Assembly: GCA_023409755.1 (NCBI GenBank)
Contig: JAEYRA010000122.1
Location: 1 to 48,143, forward strand
Length of the DNA: 48,143 nucleotides
Source of the DNA: Bacillota bacterium
GTDB taxonomy: Bacteria; Bacillota; Clostridia; Christensenellales; UMGS416
Direction of reading: 5' to 3'
Position numbers and translations under genes: made by a program. The notes under the pieces were generated by a model that was not told the DNA's origin, did not search any database, and saw nothing but the letters and a program-made list of their open reading frames with translations. Below are positions 33,602 through 41,361 of this stretch, one piece after another. The number at the start of each line of letters is the position of its first letter. Within the stretch, counting starts at the first letter, position 1.

Positions 33602-34459
33602 TCACTCCCCCGTTCCGCTTGGGTTCAGCAAGTTTTGCATGCAATGATATACTATGCCGGCGGCCGACTTTGGGAACATGCGGCCCGGCAGGCTGGGATA
33701 GGGCTGGGCGTCCAGCTTAAGCCGCGACGCCGCGTTGAAGTCCACGCCATAAGGAACTGACGCCAAGTCGATGATGCAAACATCCCGACGCAGTTGACGA
33801 AGTTCGTTGTCCCCCAGCAACACGGCAGGAATGGTGTTGAAGATAAAATGGCTTTCTCGGCAGGCATCCACAAGGTCATCGGTGGCAAAGGGCTCGGCCC
33901 CGCAACGGGTGATCTCCTGCCATTGCTCTGGGCGGCGGGCAGTCACGACCACTTCGCTGCCAAAGGATTTGAGGAGCGCCGTCAACGCCTTGCCAATGCG
34001 CCCATACCCGAGGACGGTGCAGCGGCTGTCTTTCAGCGTGCGCTCGGTGCGCTCCAGCGCGATACGCACGGCGCCCTCGGCCGTGGGCCAGGCGTTAAGC
34101 ACCTGGAACTCCTCATCGTGCAGCAGGTCGAGGACACGCAGGCCCTCCCGTTGCGGCGGCACATCGAGGAAGCCGCCCACCAACCCAGCACCGGGCCGCA
34201 TGGCGTCCAGTATGTCGGCCAATGGTATGGCGCTCTCCAGCGCCAGCAGGGGTACCATGCCCTCCCGTTCGCTGGGGATGGGCAGCACTACCACGTTCGC
34301 CGCAGCAATGGCCTTGGAAAGGTCCTTGTGAGCCACATCAGCAAAGGCAAGGCCATAGGCGTGCAGCTCAGCCTGCCCATGCTTACGAATTCGTTCATAT
34401 AAGTACACGTTTCTTCGGTCTCCGCCGATGAACAATATGTTGTTGATTCTCCCGTTCAT
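33602..34459 (-). CDS. dpaA: Dipicolinate synthase subunit A
   Basis: 285 residues. DpaA (SpoVFA) is the NAD(P)-dependent dehydrogenase subunit of dipicolinate synthase. The Rossmann fold is visible at CTVLGYGRIGKALTALLKSFG with VVVTARR following. AGGGGG lies seven bases before the ATG. In Bacillus the operon is switched on in the mother cell by sigma-K; here a CATACCCT stretch on the minus strand at about 34493-34500 resembles a sporulation -10 box, but no matching -35 is seen, so the promoter is not assigned. Confidence 0.95.
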   Translation of the reverse strand: MNGRINNILFIGGDRRNVYLYERIRKHGQAELHAYGLAFADVAHKDLSKAIAAANVVVLPIPSEREGMVPLLALESAIPLADILDAMRPGAGLVGGFLDVPPQREGLRVLDLLHDEEFQVLNAWPTAEGAVRIALERTERTLKDSRCTVLGYGRIGKALTALLKSFGSEVVVTARRPEQWQEITRCGAEPFATDDLVDACRESHFIFNTIPAVLLGDNELRQLRRDVCIIDLASVPYGVDFNAASRLKLDAQPYPSLPGRMFPKSAAGIVYHCMQNLLNPSGTGE

Positions 34460-34580
34460 GTTCGTTCCCCCTTGTCAAACCTGACAATACAGGGTATGAC
34501 GGAAGCGGCCGGCTTGCCCCGCAACGGTGGACCGCAGTGGACAAGGCGTGGTATCCTGCATGAGCGTTGAAAGGAGCGCT

Positions 34581-34594
34581 GAACGGCTCCGTTC
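34581..34594. repeat. Palindrome GAACGGCTCCGTTC (copy 1)
   Basis: Perfect six-base arms around a CT centre. An equal palindrome with a different centre lies 76 bp to the right (34657-34670). Both are upstream of dpaA and could be paired operator sites. Confidence 0.55.
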
Positions 34595-34656
34595 CCCCCC
34601 AGACACGCAAAAAACTGGTCAAAGGATGGCCTCTGCAAAACCATGGCGGCAGCGGC

Positions 34657-34670
34657 GAACGGAACCGTTC
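34657..34670. repeat. Palindrome GAACGGAACCGTTC (copy 2)
   Basis: Same arms as copy 1, extended by one C/G pair on each side (CGAACGG...CCGTTCG). The spacing between CGAAC and GTTCG is six, not the four of a Firmicutes LexA box. Confidence 0.55.
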
Positions 34671-34733
34671 GTTATGAGATTTTGGGATCCGTTTGGCGGC
34701 GGCTGGATATACGCAACAATGGACAGCACAAAA

Positions 34734-34760
34734 GAAGACAGCACGCAGGATGCTGTCTTC
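34734..34760 (-). terminator. Terminator after the MFS transporter
   Basis: GAAGACAGCA and TGCTGTCTTC form a ten-base-pair stem with a seven-base loop. TTTTGTGC follows on the minus strand, 51 bp past the MFS stop. Confidence 0.8.
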
Positions 34761-34811
34761 GAACCACTGAAACCAAGAAGTGCGGGTATCTCGAGAGTGC
34801 AAATTAATTGC

Positions 34812-36029
34812 CTATATTTGGCTCTGTACCCCTTCCGAATTTTCTCTTCTCCTTATACTCAAATACAAGCAAAGAGCCAATAAACACACGCCGCTTGCCG
34901 CCATCAGGATGGGAATAGAGCTTATGTCCAGTAAAATGCCAAACATGCCATATGCAATCGGGAGCGACGTATTTCCTATTAATGTCGATACACTAAACAC
35001 CCTCCCTGTCATTTGCTGCGGCGTATATCTTTGCAGTAGAGATTGCCAGATGACAGAAGCGCCCGCAATGCATGCGCCGATCATCATCAAAATCGGCATG
35101 TATGCGTAAACGACACCAATGTTCGAAAATTGCGCAGCACTGATTACGACAAAGCAAAACCCTGCTGCCATAATCCATGATAACATGGCTCGTTCACGAA
35201 CGGATGCTCCACCCCTCAGTGTCAGTAATATTGACCCAATAAACAACCCGGCACCCAGCATCAGCTCCAGATAACCAAGATTGCTGACGCCATTTCCGGA
35301 AAGGCCATTGGCTAGGAAAGGCAGCAAAACCGTTAAGCCCCCCATGAAGAGATGGGCAGACGCCACAATCTTCAAAACCAGTATGATCTGCTTTTGATTT
35401 CTGATAAACGCAATGCCTTCCTTCATTTCATTCCAGAGATTACCCTTTTGCTCAACCTCCCGATAAGGTGTGTCGATCTTAATAAAACAGGCAAGGATTG
35501 CGGCAATCCAATAGGAAATGCTGTTTGCCAAAAATACCCAGGTCAATCCGAGCGTACTTACCGCGATTGCCCCGAGCATAGGCCCTGCCATGGAACAGAC
35601 GCCGCCTACCATTTGACTCAAGCCGTTAGCTTTGGCCAGCTTATCTGTTTCAACGATTTCTGGAATGATTGCCTGCATCGCAGGATCAAAAAAGGCGGTA
35701 ACCAAAGACAGACAAAATCCAATGAGGAAAACGTGCCATACTTCAATGACGCCCATCATGGATAAAACAGCGATTGCCAACACAAGGCACCCTCGTATGA
35801 TGTCTGTTACGATCAGCATCGTCTTTCGGCTGCGGCGGTCCGTCAGCGCACCGGCAACGAACCCAAACAGCAGACCGGGAAGCACCGACACCAATAGAAA
35901 AGTACCCATCATTGTGGGGGAATTCGTCTTTTGCAAAATCCACCACGCGAGTGCGATTGCATAGAACTTATCACCCAGCTGTGATGTGATTTTACCCAAC
36001 CAAATGAGAGTAAAGTTCTGGTTTATCAT
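34812..36029 (-). CDS. MFS transporter (macrolide/multidrug efflux type)
   Basis: 405 residues with about 12 hydrophobic helices. The family loop between helices 2 and 3 is GALTDRRSRKTMLIVTD. Proteins of this kind (MefA/MdfA-like, DHA3 group) expel macrolides or other drugs. I start at the ATG at 36029, nine bases after AAAGGG, because two further in-frame ATG codons lie inside the -10 box of the promoter. Base composition is clearly AT-richer than the flanking genes, a sign of transfer. A MerR-type regulator is encoded immediately upstream. Confidence 0.88.
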   Translation of the reverse strand: MINQNFTLIWLGKITSQLGDKFYAIALAWWILQKTNSPTMMGTFLLVSVLPGLLFGFVAGALTDRRSRKTMLIVTDIIRGCLVLAIAVLSMMGVIEVWHVFLIGFCLSLVTAFFDPAMQAIIPEIVETDKLAKANGLSQMVGGVCSMAGPMLGAIAVSTLGLTWVFLANSISYWIAAILACFIKIDTPYREVEQKGNLWNEMKEGIAFIRNQKQIILVLKIVASAHLFMGGLTVLLPFLANGLSGNGVSNLGYLELMLGAGLFIGSILLTLRGGASVRERAMLSWIMAAGFCFVVISAAQFSNIGVVYAYMPILMMIGACIAGASVIWQSLLQRYTPQQMTGRVFSVSTLIGNTSLPIAYGMFGILLDISSIPILMAASGVCLLALCLYLSIRRRENSEGVQSQI

Positions 36030-36030
36030 A

Positions 36031-36059
36031 AGGACCAACCCTTTCTGTTGATTGGTCCT
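36031..36059. repeat. Inverted repeat AGGACCAA-N13-TTGGTCCT before the MFS gene
   Basis: Perfect eight-base arms. The ribosome site of the MFS gene lies between them and the right arm covers the expected start of transcription, so this may be a second operator or a leader stem. Confidence 0.5.
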
Positions 36060-36060
36060 C

Positions 36061-36091
36061 ATCATAAACTGTAAAGCAATAGTCAGGTCAA
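36061..36091 (-). promoter_or_regulatory. MerR-type promoter of the MFS gene (19-bp spacer)
   Basis: TTGACC (36086-36091) and TATGAT (36061-36066) are separated by 19 bp on the minus strand. An over-long spacer with near-consensus boxes is the signature of promoters that MerR regulators untwist. The spacer has partial ACT/AGT dyad symmetry. The -35 contains the merR stop codon. Confidence 0.75.
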
Positions 36092-36630
36092 GCGCCTACT
36101 TGACTGCCAAACTCCCGAATCCGCTTGATTTCCTCGTCCGTTCGTCCTAAAAACTCCAGAAAAAGCTGATGAGAATTCGGTGCATTCTGTTCAAACTGAA
36201 GATGGAAACGATCCAGCGTATTGCTGTCAAACCCGATGGATTTTAAAATGGAAACAAACGTGGTGCCATCCATCGGCAGTTCCAAATCCGTTTGCTGTTG
36301 TGCTTGCAGCATTTCCACAATCAGTTTTTGCTGTAACCTCAAATACCTGATTTCTTGGTTCAGCTCCGTTAAGCGCCTTTCCAGGACATCACTTTCCGTC
36401 CTGCCTTCCTGTTCCAGGATCAACTTTATCTGAGCCAACGGCACGCCTGCTTCCCGCAAAGCACAGATCTGACTGAGCCGTTGTTTGTCCTCCTGGGAGT
36501 ATTGGCGGTAATTGCTCTGCGTACGCTTGGAAGCAACCAGCAACCCGATCTTACTGTAATATAGTAGAGTGCTTCTGGAGAGATTGAACTCACGACACAA
36601 CTTCCCGATCGAATACAATTTTCCACACAT
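36088..36630 (-). CDS. MerR family transcriptional regulator
   Basis: 180 residues. The N-terminal winged helix-turn-helix is clear (YSIGKLCREFNLSRSTLLYYSKIGLL), followed by the long dimerisation helix (about residues 80-115) and a C-terminal effector region of about 65 residues with no metal-binding cysteines, so it probably senses an organic compound. It is on the same strand as and directly before the MFS gene, whose promoter has the 19-bp spacer MerR proteins act on. It is AT-richer than its surroundings. The start at 36630 has GAGG eight bases ahead. Confidence 0.88.
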   Translation of the reverse strand: MCGKLYSIGKLCREFNLSRSTLLYYSKIGLLVASKRTQSNYRQYSQEDKQRLSQICALREAGVPLAQIKLILEQEGRTESDVLERRLTELNQEIRYLRLQQKLIVEMLQAQQQTDLELPMDGTTFVSILKSIGFDSNTLDRFHLQFEQNAPNSHQLFLEFLGRTDEEIKRIREFGSQVGA

Positions 36631-36746
36631 GGCATGTTCCTCATCAGCTGGGGTCTTGGACAGATCGGAAAACCAGCTTCCTTCTGGGTGGTACTATATA
36701 CACTGCGCTTACGGCCGGGAACATCTCACAGAGGGTTGAGCGGTAG

Positions 36747-36764
36747 AACAGAAGTACTTCTGTT
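36747..36764. repeat. Perfect 18-bp palindrome AACAGAAGTACTTCTGTT
   Basis: Nine-base arms without a spacer. A partial third copy of the half-site (CACAGAAGTGCT, 36769-36780) follows. It lies in the 202-bp gap between dut and merR, about 120 bp upstream of merR. Confidence 0.55.
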
Positions 36765-36832
36765 GATTCACAGAAGTGCTGCTGCAATATCGTCCCACTA
36801 CAGAATCAGCTACGCCACACGGTATAACTGAA

Positions 36833-37219
36833 TCAGGCAGGGTCACCCTCCCCAGGCACATAACCCTTCTTGGCCGAAAGCCCCTGCTGGCGCTTAAAAT
36901 TCTCTTCGTTCTTGGCCAAATACCGGTCGTAGAGGTCCTGAGCGTCCATGCCGGCCTCCAGGCACATGCTGAGCAGGAAATGCAGCACATCCACCAACTC
37001 CTCCTTGAGGGCGTCGGGGTCGGCGGGCTTGGGGTTCTTCCACCAGCGGTAGTTGACCTCGTCGAGCACCTCGGAAAGCTCTGCCACCAACGCGAGGGTC
37101 TGCTTCTGAATCCATTCCTCCCGGCTGAATGTGAGGCCGCGGGTCTCCCGGATGTTCTGGTTGAGGGCCTGCTGCATGGCAAAGATCGTATCAAGCTTGT
37201 CCGGTTGTTCGTGGCTCAT
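36833..37219 (-). CDS. dUTP diphosphatase, all-alpha dimeric (MazG-like) type
   Basis: 128 residues. The protein has the layout of dimeric dUTPases of the all-alpha NTP pyrophosphatase group: EEWIQKQTLALVAELSEVLDEVNYRWWKNPK with the first metal-binding glutamates, then LKEELVDVLHFLLSMCLEAGMD with the second pair. These enzymes turn dUTP into dUMP. AAGGAGG precedes the ATG by five bases and overlaps the stop of the M16 peptidase gene, so translation is coupled. A general MazG-like pyrophosphatase is the alternative. Confidence 0.8.
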   Translation of the reverse strand: MSHEQPDKLDTIFAMQQALNQNIRETRGLTFSREEWIQKQTLALVAELSEVLDEVNYRWWKNPKPADPDALKEELVDVLHFLLSMCLEAGMDAQDLYDRYLAKNEENFKRQQGLSAKKGYVPGEGDPA

Positions 37220-37229
37220 GGCGTCCTCC

Positions 37230-38492
37230 TTACCCCAGCAACAGGGTTTCCATGTTCTTGCGCGCCGGGAGCTTGCCCACGGCACTGGCGGCGCGGTAGC
37301 GATCGTCAAAGATGGTGCGGGCAACTTCTGCCACGTCCTGTGGCGTCACCGCGGCAATCTTGGCAAGCACCTCGTCCTCGGTGCGGATGGCGTTATTGAG
37401 CAGCAGGCTCTTTCCCATGTCAGACATGCGGGACGACACACCATCCAACCCCAGGATGTAGCTGCCCTTGAGCTGCTCGCGGGCACGGGTGAACTCCTCC
37501 TCGGTGATGCTGCCCTGGCGCATGGCATCGAGCTCCTCCCGGATGATGGCCATAGCGGTGCCCACGTTGGCCGGGTTGAGGCCGGCATAGATGGCGAACA
37601 TGCCGCTGTTCACAAAGCTTGACGGATAGGTGTAGACCGAGTAGACCAGGCCGCGCTCCTCCCGGATGCGCTGGAAGAGGCGGGAGCTCATGCCGCCGCC
37701 CAGGATGTTGTTGAGCACCAGCATGGGGTAGAGCCGGTCGTCGCCCCGGGGCACACCGCGAAACCCGATGGAGATGTGGAGCTGCTCGATGTTCTTCTTA
37801 CGAACAAGGGCGCGGGGCTGGCCATCGTGGACATACGCCGGAACGACTACCTTCTCCCCCGCCTGCCCGCAGGCTGAGAAATGCTGGTTCAGCAACCCCG
37901 TCAGCTTGCCTTCGTCGTAGTGGCCGGCGGTGGCAAAGACGAAGTTCTCCGGCCGGTAGTGCTTGTTGTAGTAGGCCAGCACATCCTCGCGGGTGTAGGA
38001 ACGAATCTCATCAGCCAACCCAAGAATGGGCTTGCCCAGGTTGTGGTCATTGTAGTAGGCCGACACCAGCAATTCGCTGACCAGATCTTCGGGGGTATCC
38101 TCCACCATGGCGATTTCTTCCAGCACGACCTGCTTCTCCATCTCCAGCGCGGCGGCGTCAAAGGCCGGGCTGCAGGTGAGGTCGGAGAGGACATCCACCG
38201 CCAGGGGGATGTGCTCATCCACCACACGCACATAGAAACAGGTGCACTCCTTAGCCGTGTAGGCGTTGAGGTTACCACCCACGCCATCCATCACCGAGGC
38301 CAGCTCCCGGGCGCTGCGGTGGGTTGTTCCTTTGAACACCATGTGCTCGATGAGGTGGGAAAGGCCGTGCTCCCGCTCCCCTTCGTGCATGGAGCCAATG
38401 CCAACCCAGACCCCCAGCGACGCGGAACGATAATGAGAAATGGGCTCGCCCACGGTGCGCATGCCGTTGGGCAGGGTGCTAATGGTGTACAT
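37230..38492 (-). CDS. M16 family zinc peptidase (MlpA/YmxG type)
   Basis: 420 residues from MYTISTLPNGMRTV. The inverted zinc motif HLIEH is at about residue 50, with the distal glutamate near EEIAMVEDTPEDL. The second half has the family's R/Y motif region (GGGMSSRLFQRIREERGLVYSVY). Bacillus MlpA lies next to pnp in the same order (rpsO-pnp-mlpA), and this arrangement is kept here. The longer frame upstream is rejected because AGGAGG stands five bases before this ATG. It probably acts in the cytoplasm, as no signal peptide is seen. Confidence 0.93.
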   Translation of the reverse strand: MYTISTLPNGMRTVGEPISHYRSASLGVWVGIGSMHEGEREHGLSHLIEHMVFKGTTHRSARELASVMDGVGGNLNAYTAKECTCFYVRVVDEHIPLAVDVLSDLTCSPAFDAAALEMEKQVVLEEIAMVEDTPEDLVSELLVSAYYNDHNLGKPILGLADEIRSYTREDVLAYYNKHYRPENFVFATAGHYDEGKLTGLLNQHFSACGQAGEKVVVPAYVHDGQPRALVRKKNIEQLHISIGFRGVPRGDDRLYPMLVLNNILGGGMSSRLFQRIREERGLVYSVYTYPSSFVNSGMFAIYAGLNPANVGTAMAIIREELDAMRQGSITEEEFTRAREQLKGSYILGLDGVSSRMSDMGKSLLLNNAIRTEDEVLAKIAAVTPQDVAEVARTIFDDRYRAASAVGKLPARKNMETLLLG

Positions 38493-38537
38493 GTCATCCT
38501 CCTGCGCGGCGACGGGCCGCATGGTCAATAAGGAAAG

Positions 38538-38579
38538 ATTGCCCGGCGTACCGATGCATGATGCAGCACGCCGGGCAAT
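38538..38579 (-). terminator. Hairpin terminator between pnp and the M16 peptidase gene
   Basis: ATTGCCCGGCGT and ACGCCGGGCAAT are perfect 12-base arms with an 18-base loop that itself has GATGCATG symmetry. CTTTCCTTATT follows on the minus strand. Partial read-through would feed the peptidase gene. Confidence 0.65.
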
Positions 38580-38631
38580 GAAATGAGAGGGAACCGAATC
38601 CATTGCCGCGAATTGACCGCGGCGTGTACGG

Positions 38632-40746
38632 TCAGTTATCGCTGGCCATCTCTTCCTTGATGCGCTTCTCCTCATCCAGCATTTCCTTGCGGCTGAGGTT
38701 CACGCGGCCCTGGCCGTCGATCTCAATGACCTTGACGAGAACCTTGTCACCGATGTTGATCTCGTCCTCCACCTTGTTGATGCGCTGGTTGGCGATGCGG
38801 GAGATGTGAACCATACCGTCCTTGCCGGGCAGCAGCTCCACAAACGCGCCGAAGGGCATGATGCGCACCACGGTGCCGAAGTACACTTCACCCACCTGGA
38901 TGACCTTGGTGATCGAATCGATCATGCCCTTGGCCTTGGCGGCGGAGGCCTGATCAGGCGACGCGATGAACACGCGGCCGTCGTCCTCAATGTCGATCTT
39001 GACGCCGGTCTCATCGATGATCTTATTGATCATCTTGCCCCCGGGGCCGATGACCTCACGGATCTTATCGGGGTCAATGGTGAACTGAATGATCTTAGGA
39101 GCGTAGGGAGAGAGCTCCGTGCGCGGCTTGTCAATGGTCTCCAGCATCTTATCCAGAATGTAGAGACGGCCGACACGGGCCTGCTCCAGAGCACGCACCA
39201 GAACCTCGCGGTCGATGCCCTTGATCTTGATGTCCATCTGGATGGCAGTGATGCCATCCTTGGTGCCGGCAACCTTGAAGTCCATGTCGCCCAGGAAGTC
39301 CTCAAGACCCTGGATGTCCGTGAGGACCGCTACGGTGTCGGTGTCCTTGATGAGACCCATGGCCACGCCGGCCACCGGGGCCTTGATCGGTACGCCTGCG
39401 TCCATCAGGGCCAGGGTGCTGCCGCAGACGCTGGCCTGGGAGGTGGAACCGTTGGAGGACAGAACCTCCGACACCAGACGCAGGGCATAGGGGAACTCGG
39501 ACTCGTCGGGGATGACGGGCAGCAGAGCCCGCTCCGCCAGGGCGCCATGGCCAATCTCACGCCGACCGGTGCCACGCATGGGCTTGGCCTCGCCGGTGGA
39601 GTACGGCGGCATGTTGTAGTGGTGCATGTACCGTTTGGTATCCTCGTCGGTGATGTCATCGAGACGCTGCACCTCAGAGATGGAACCCAGCGTCGCCACG
39701 GTCAGCACCTGGGTCTGGCCGCGGGTGAACACGCCTGAACCGTGGGTACGCTTGAGGATACCGGTTTCGCACCAGATGGGACGAATGTCAGTCAGGCCCC
39801 GGCCATCGGGACGGACGCCATCGTGAACAATCTTCTTGCGGACGATTTCCTTGGTGATGTAATACAGGCTGTCGGTGATGTCACCGCGCTTGTCGGGGAA
39901 TTGCTCGGCGAAATGGGCCTGCACTTCCTCACTCACCTGCTTGTCGCGGTTCTGCCGCTCTTCGCGGTCGAAGGTATCGAGCGCCCACACACACTTGTCA
40001 TAGGCATAGGCACGCACGGCGGCATCGACCTCGGGGTCGATCTCGTGGGCCGTGTAGGTGAACTTGGGCAGACCGATCTCCGCGACGATGCCGTCGATGA
40101 AGGCGACGATCTTCTTGATCTCTTCATGGGCGAAGAGGATGGCTTCGAGCATCTCCTGCTCAGTCACGCATTCCGCACCGGCTTCCACCATCATCACCGC
40201 ATCCCGGGTGCCGGAGACGCAAAGGTGCATACGGCTCTGCTCCCGCTGGGCGGCGTCGGGGTTGATGACATACTTGCCATCCAGCATGCCAACGATAACG
40301 CTGCCGGTGGGCCCGGCAAAGGGAATGTCGGAGATGCTCAGCGCGACGGACGAGCCGATCATGGCGAACACGTCCGGCGGAATTTCAGTATCAACGGAGA
40401 GAACCGTGGCCACCACCTGCACGTCGTTGCGGAAGTTCTTCGGGAACAACGGGCGGATGGGCCGGTCAATCAAACGGCTTGTCAGGATGGACTTCTCCGG
40501 CGGACGGCCTTCCCGCTTGATGTAACCGCCGGGGATCTTGCCCACCGAATAGAGTTTCGCTTCATATTCACAGCTCAACGGGAAGAAGTCGATGCCGTCC
40601 CGCGGCTTATCAGAAGCGGTAGCCGTTACCAACAACGCCGTGTCGCCGCAACGGATGAGGCACGAGCCATTGGCCTGGCCGGCATATTTGCCGGTTTCCA
40701 CGGTCAGCGTGCGCCCTCCCAGCTCCATCTGGTAGATTTTGTTCAT
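38632..40746 (-). CDS. pnp: Polyribonucleotide nucleotidyltransferase (PNPase)
   Basis: 704 residues, full length: two RNase PH domains (first GQANGSCLIRCGDTALLVTA, second THGSGVFTRGQTQVLTVATL), a KH domain (about residues 555-610, IGPGGKMINKIIDETG) and a C-terminal S1 domain (about 620-690, GKDGMVHIS). PNPase degrades RNA 3'-to-5' with phosphate and is part of the degradosome. The ATG at 40746 follows AAAGGGAG. It lies downstream of rpsO, separated by a stem that may control read-through. Confidence 0.98.
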   Translation of the reverse strand: MNKIYQMELGGRTLTVETGKYAGQANGSCLIRCGDTALLVTATASDKPRDGIDFFPLSCEYEAKLYSVGKIPGGYIKREGRPPEKSILTSRLIDRPIRPLFPKNFRNDVQVVATVLSVDTEIPPDVFAMIGSSVALSISDIPFAGPTGSVIVGMLDGKYVINPDAAQREQSRMHLCVSGTRDAVMMVEAGAECVTEQEMLEAILFAHEEIKKIVAFIDGIVAEIGLPKFTYTAHEIDPEVDAAVRAYAYDKCVWALDTFDREERQNRDKQVSEEVQAHFAEQFPDKRGDITDSLYYITKEIVRKKIVHDGVRPDGRGLTDIRPIWCETGILKRTHGSGVFTRGQTQVLTVATLGSISEVQRLDDITDEDTKRYMHHYNMPPYSTGEAKPMRGTGRREIGHGALAERALLPVIPDESEFPYALRLVSEVLSSNGSTSQASVCGSTLALMDAGVPIKAPVAGVAMGLIKDTDTVAVLTDIQGLEDFLGDMDFKVAGTKDGITAIQMDIKIKGIDREVLVRALEQARVGRLYILDKMLETIDKPRTELSPYAPKIIQFTIDPDKIREVIGPGGKMINKIIDETGVKIDIEDDGRVFIASPDQASAAKAKGMIDSITKVIQVGEVYFGTVVRIMPFGAFVELLPGKDGMVHISRIANQRINKVEDEINIGDKVLVKVIEIDGQGRVNLSRKEMLDEEKRIKEEMASDN

Positions 40747-40938
40747 AAGTATCTCCCTTTCTTTATCTCTTTCCTTTATTGTATCCGTCAATCAGGCCGT
40801 TTTTCTGGCGTCACGGCAAGACGCGTCCCATTGTTCTCCAGTGTACCCAATGATGAATAAAAACAAGCAAAACGGTTCACGATTCCCCACGCGCATCGGC
40901 TGTGTGGAAGGCTGGCAAACAGAACATGGGCATGACAA

Positions 40939-40965
40939 GCGGCGGAACCAAAACGGTTCCGCCGC
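40939..40965 (-). terminator. Stem between rpsO and pnp
   Basis: GCGGCGGAACC and GGTTCCGCCGC form an 11-base-pair stem with a five-base loop, eight bases after the rpsO stop. Only TTGTCATG follows on the minus strand, so it is probably a partial terminator or the entry site for RNA processing. Confidence 0.6.
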
Positions 40966-40973
40966 AGTGTCCA

Positions 40974-41237
40974 TTACTTTCTCAGTTCCAGCGCCTTGAT
41001 GATGGCCCGGTACCGCTCGATGTCAACCTGCTGCAGGTAGTTCAGCAACCCTCTGCGCTGGCCAACCATCATGAGCAACCCTCTGCGGGAGTGATGATCC
41101 TTCATGTGGCTCTTCAGATGCTCGTTGAGGTGGTTGATGCGCTCTGTCAGCAGAGCGATCTGAACCTCAGGCGACCCAGTGTCGCCGTCGTGCAGTTTGT
41201 ACTTCTCGATGATTTCAGTCTTACGCTGTTTGTCCAT
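40974..41237 (-). CDS. rpsO: 30S ribosomal protein S15
   Basis: 87 residues, slightly shorter than the 89 of Bacillus. S15 binds 16S rRNA early in small-subunit assembly. The signature LTERINHLNEHLKSHMKDHHSRRGLL is unmistakable. GGAGG is six bases before the ATG. Upstream is a strong promoter and a leader of about 82 bases that may fold for autoregulation, as S15 leaders do in several bacteria. Confidence 0.99.
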   Translation of the reverse strand: MDKQRKTEIIEKYKLHDGDTGSPEVQIALLTERINHLNEHLKSHMKDHHSRRGLLMMVGQRRGLLNYLQQVDIERYRAIIKALELRK

Positions 41238-41325
41238 GATTCCCTCCGATTTTTACTACCCCCGCCGTCCCAGTGAGCCGTTGGAGAATCGGCTTACCGA
41301 GAGCGCGGTTGATGTCACAAAGAGT

Positions 41326-41354
41326 ATTTTAACATTCTGCCTTAACCTTGTAAA
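41326..41354 (-). promoter_or_regulatory. Promoter of rpsO
   Basis: TTTACA (41349-41354), a 17-bp spacer and TAAAAT (41326-41331) on the minus strand. It begins eight bases past the stop codon of the upstream ferredoxin gene, in locally AT-rich DNA. Confidence 0.8.
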
Positions 41355-41361
41355 CAGTTTT

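Larger units (their letters stand above)
34460..34811. other. Gene-free stretch between dpaA and the MFS cassette
   Basis: About 350 bp without a credible gene; the frames open here have no homology that I recognise and no ribosome site. It holds an inverted repeat TTGTCAAACCTGACAA (34473-34488) close to dpaA, two copies of a GAACGG-N2-CCGTTC palindrome, and the terminator of the MFS gene. GC content falls sharply at its right end, near 34790. Confidence 0.5.

Noticed and set aside
34489..34510. Sporulation sigma-E or sigma-K promoter for dpaA
   Set aside because: CATACCCT resembles a -10 box, but nothing like a -35 is found at the right distance, so it was not called.
34395..34802. 135-codon minus-strand frame between the MFS gene and dpaA
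   Set aside because: It has no ribosome site, runs through two palindromes and into dpaA, and shows no family features.
34527..34883. 118-codon plus-strand frame in the same gap
   Set aside because: It crosses the MFS terminator and the 3' end of that gene; the start lacks a ribosome site.
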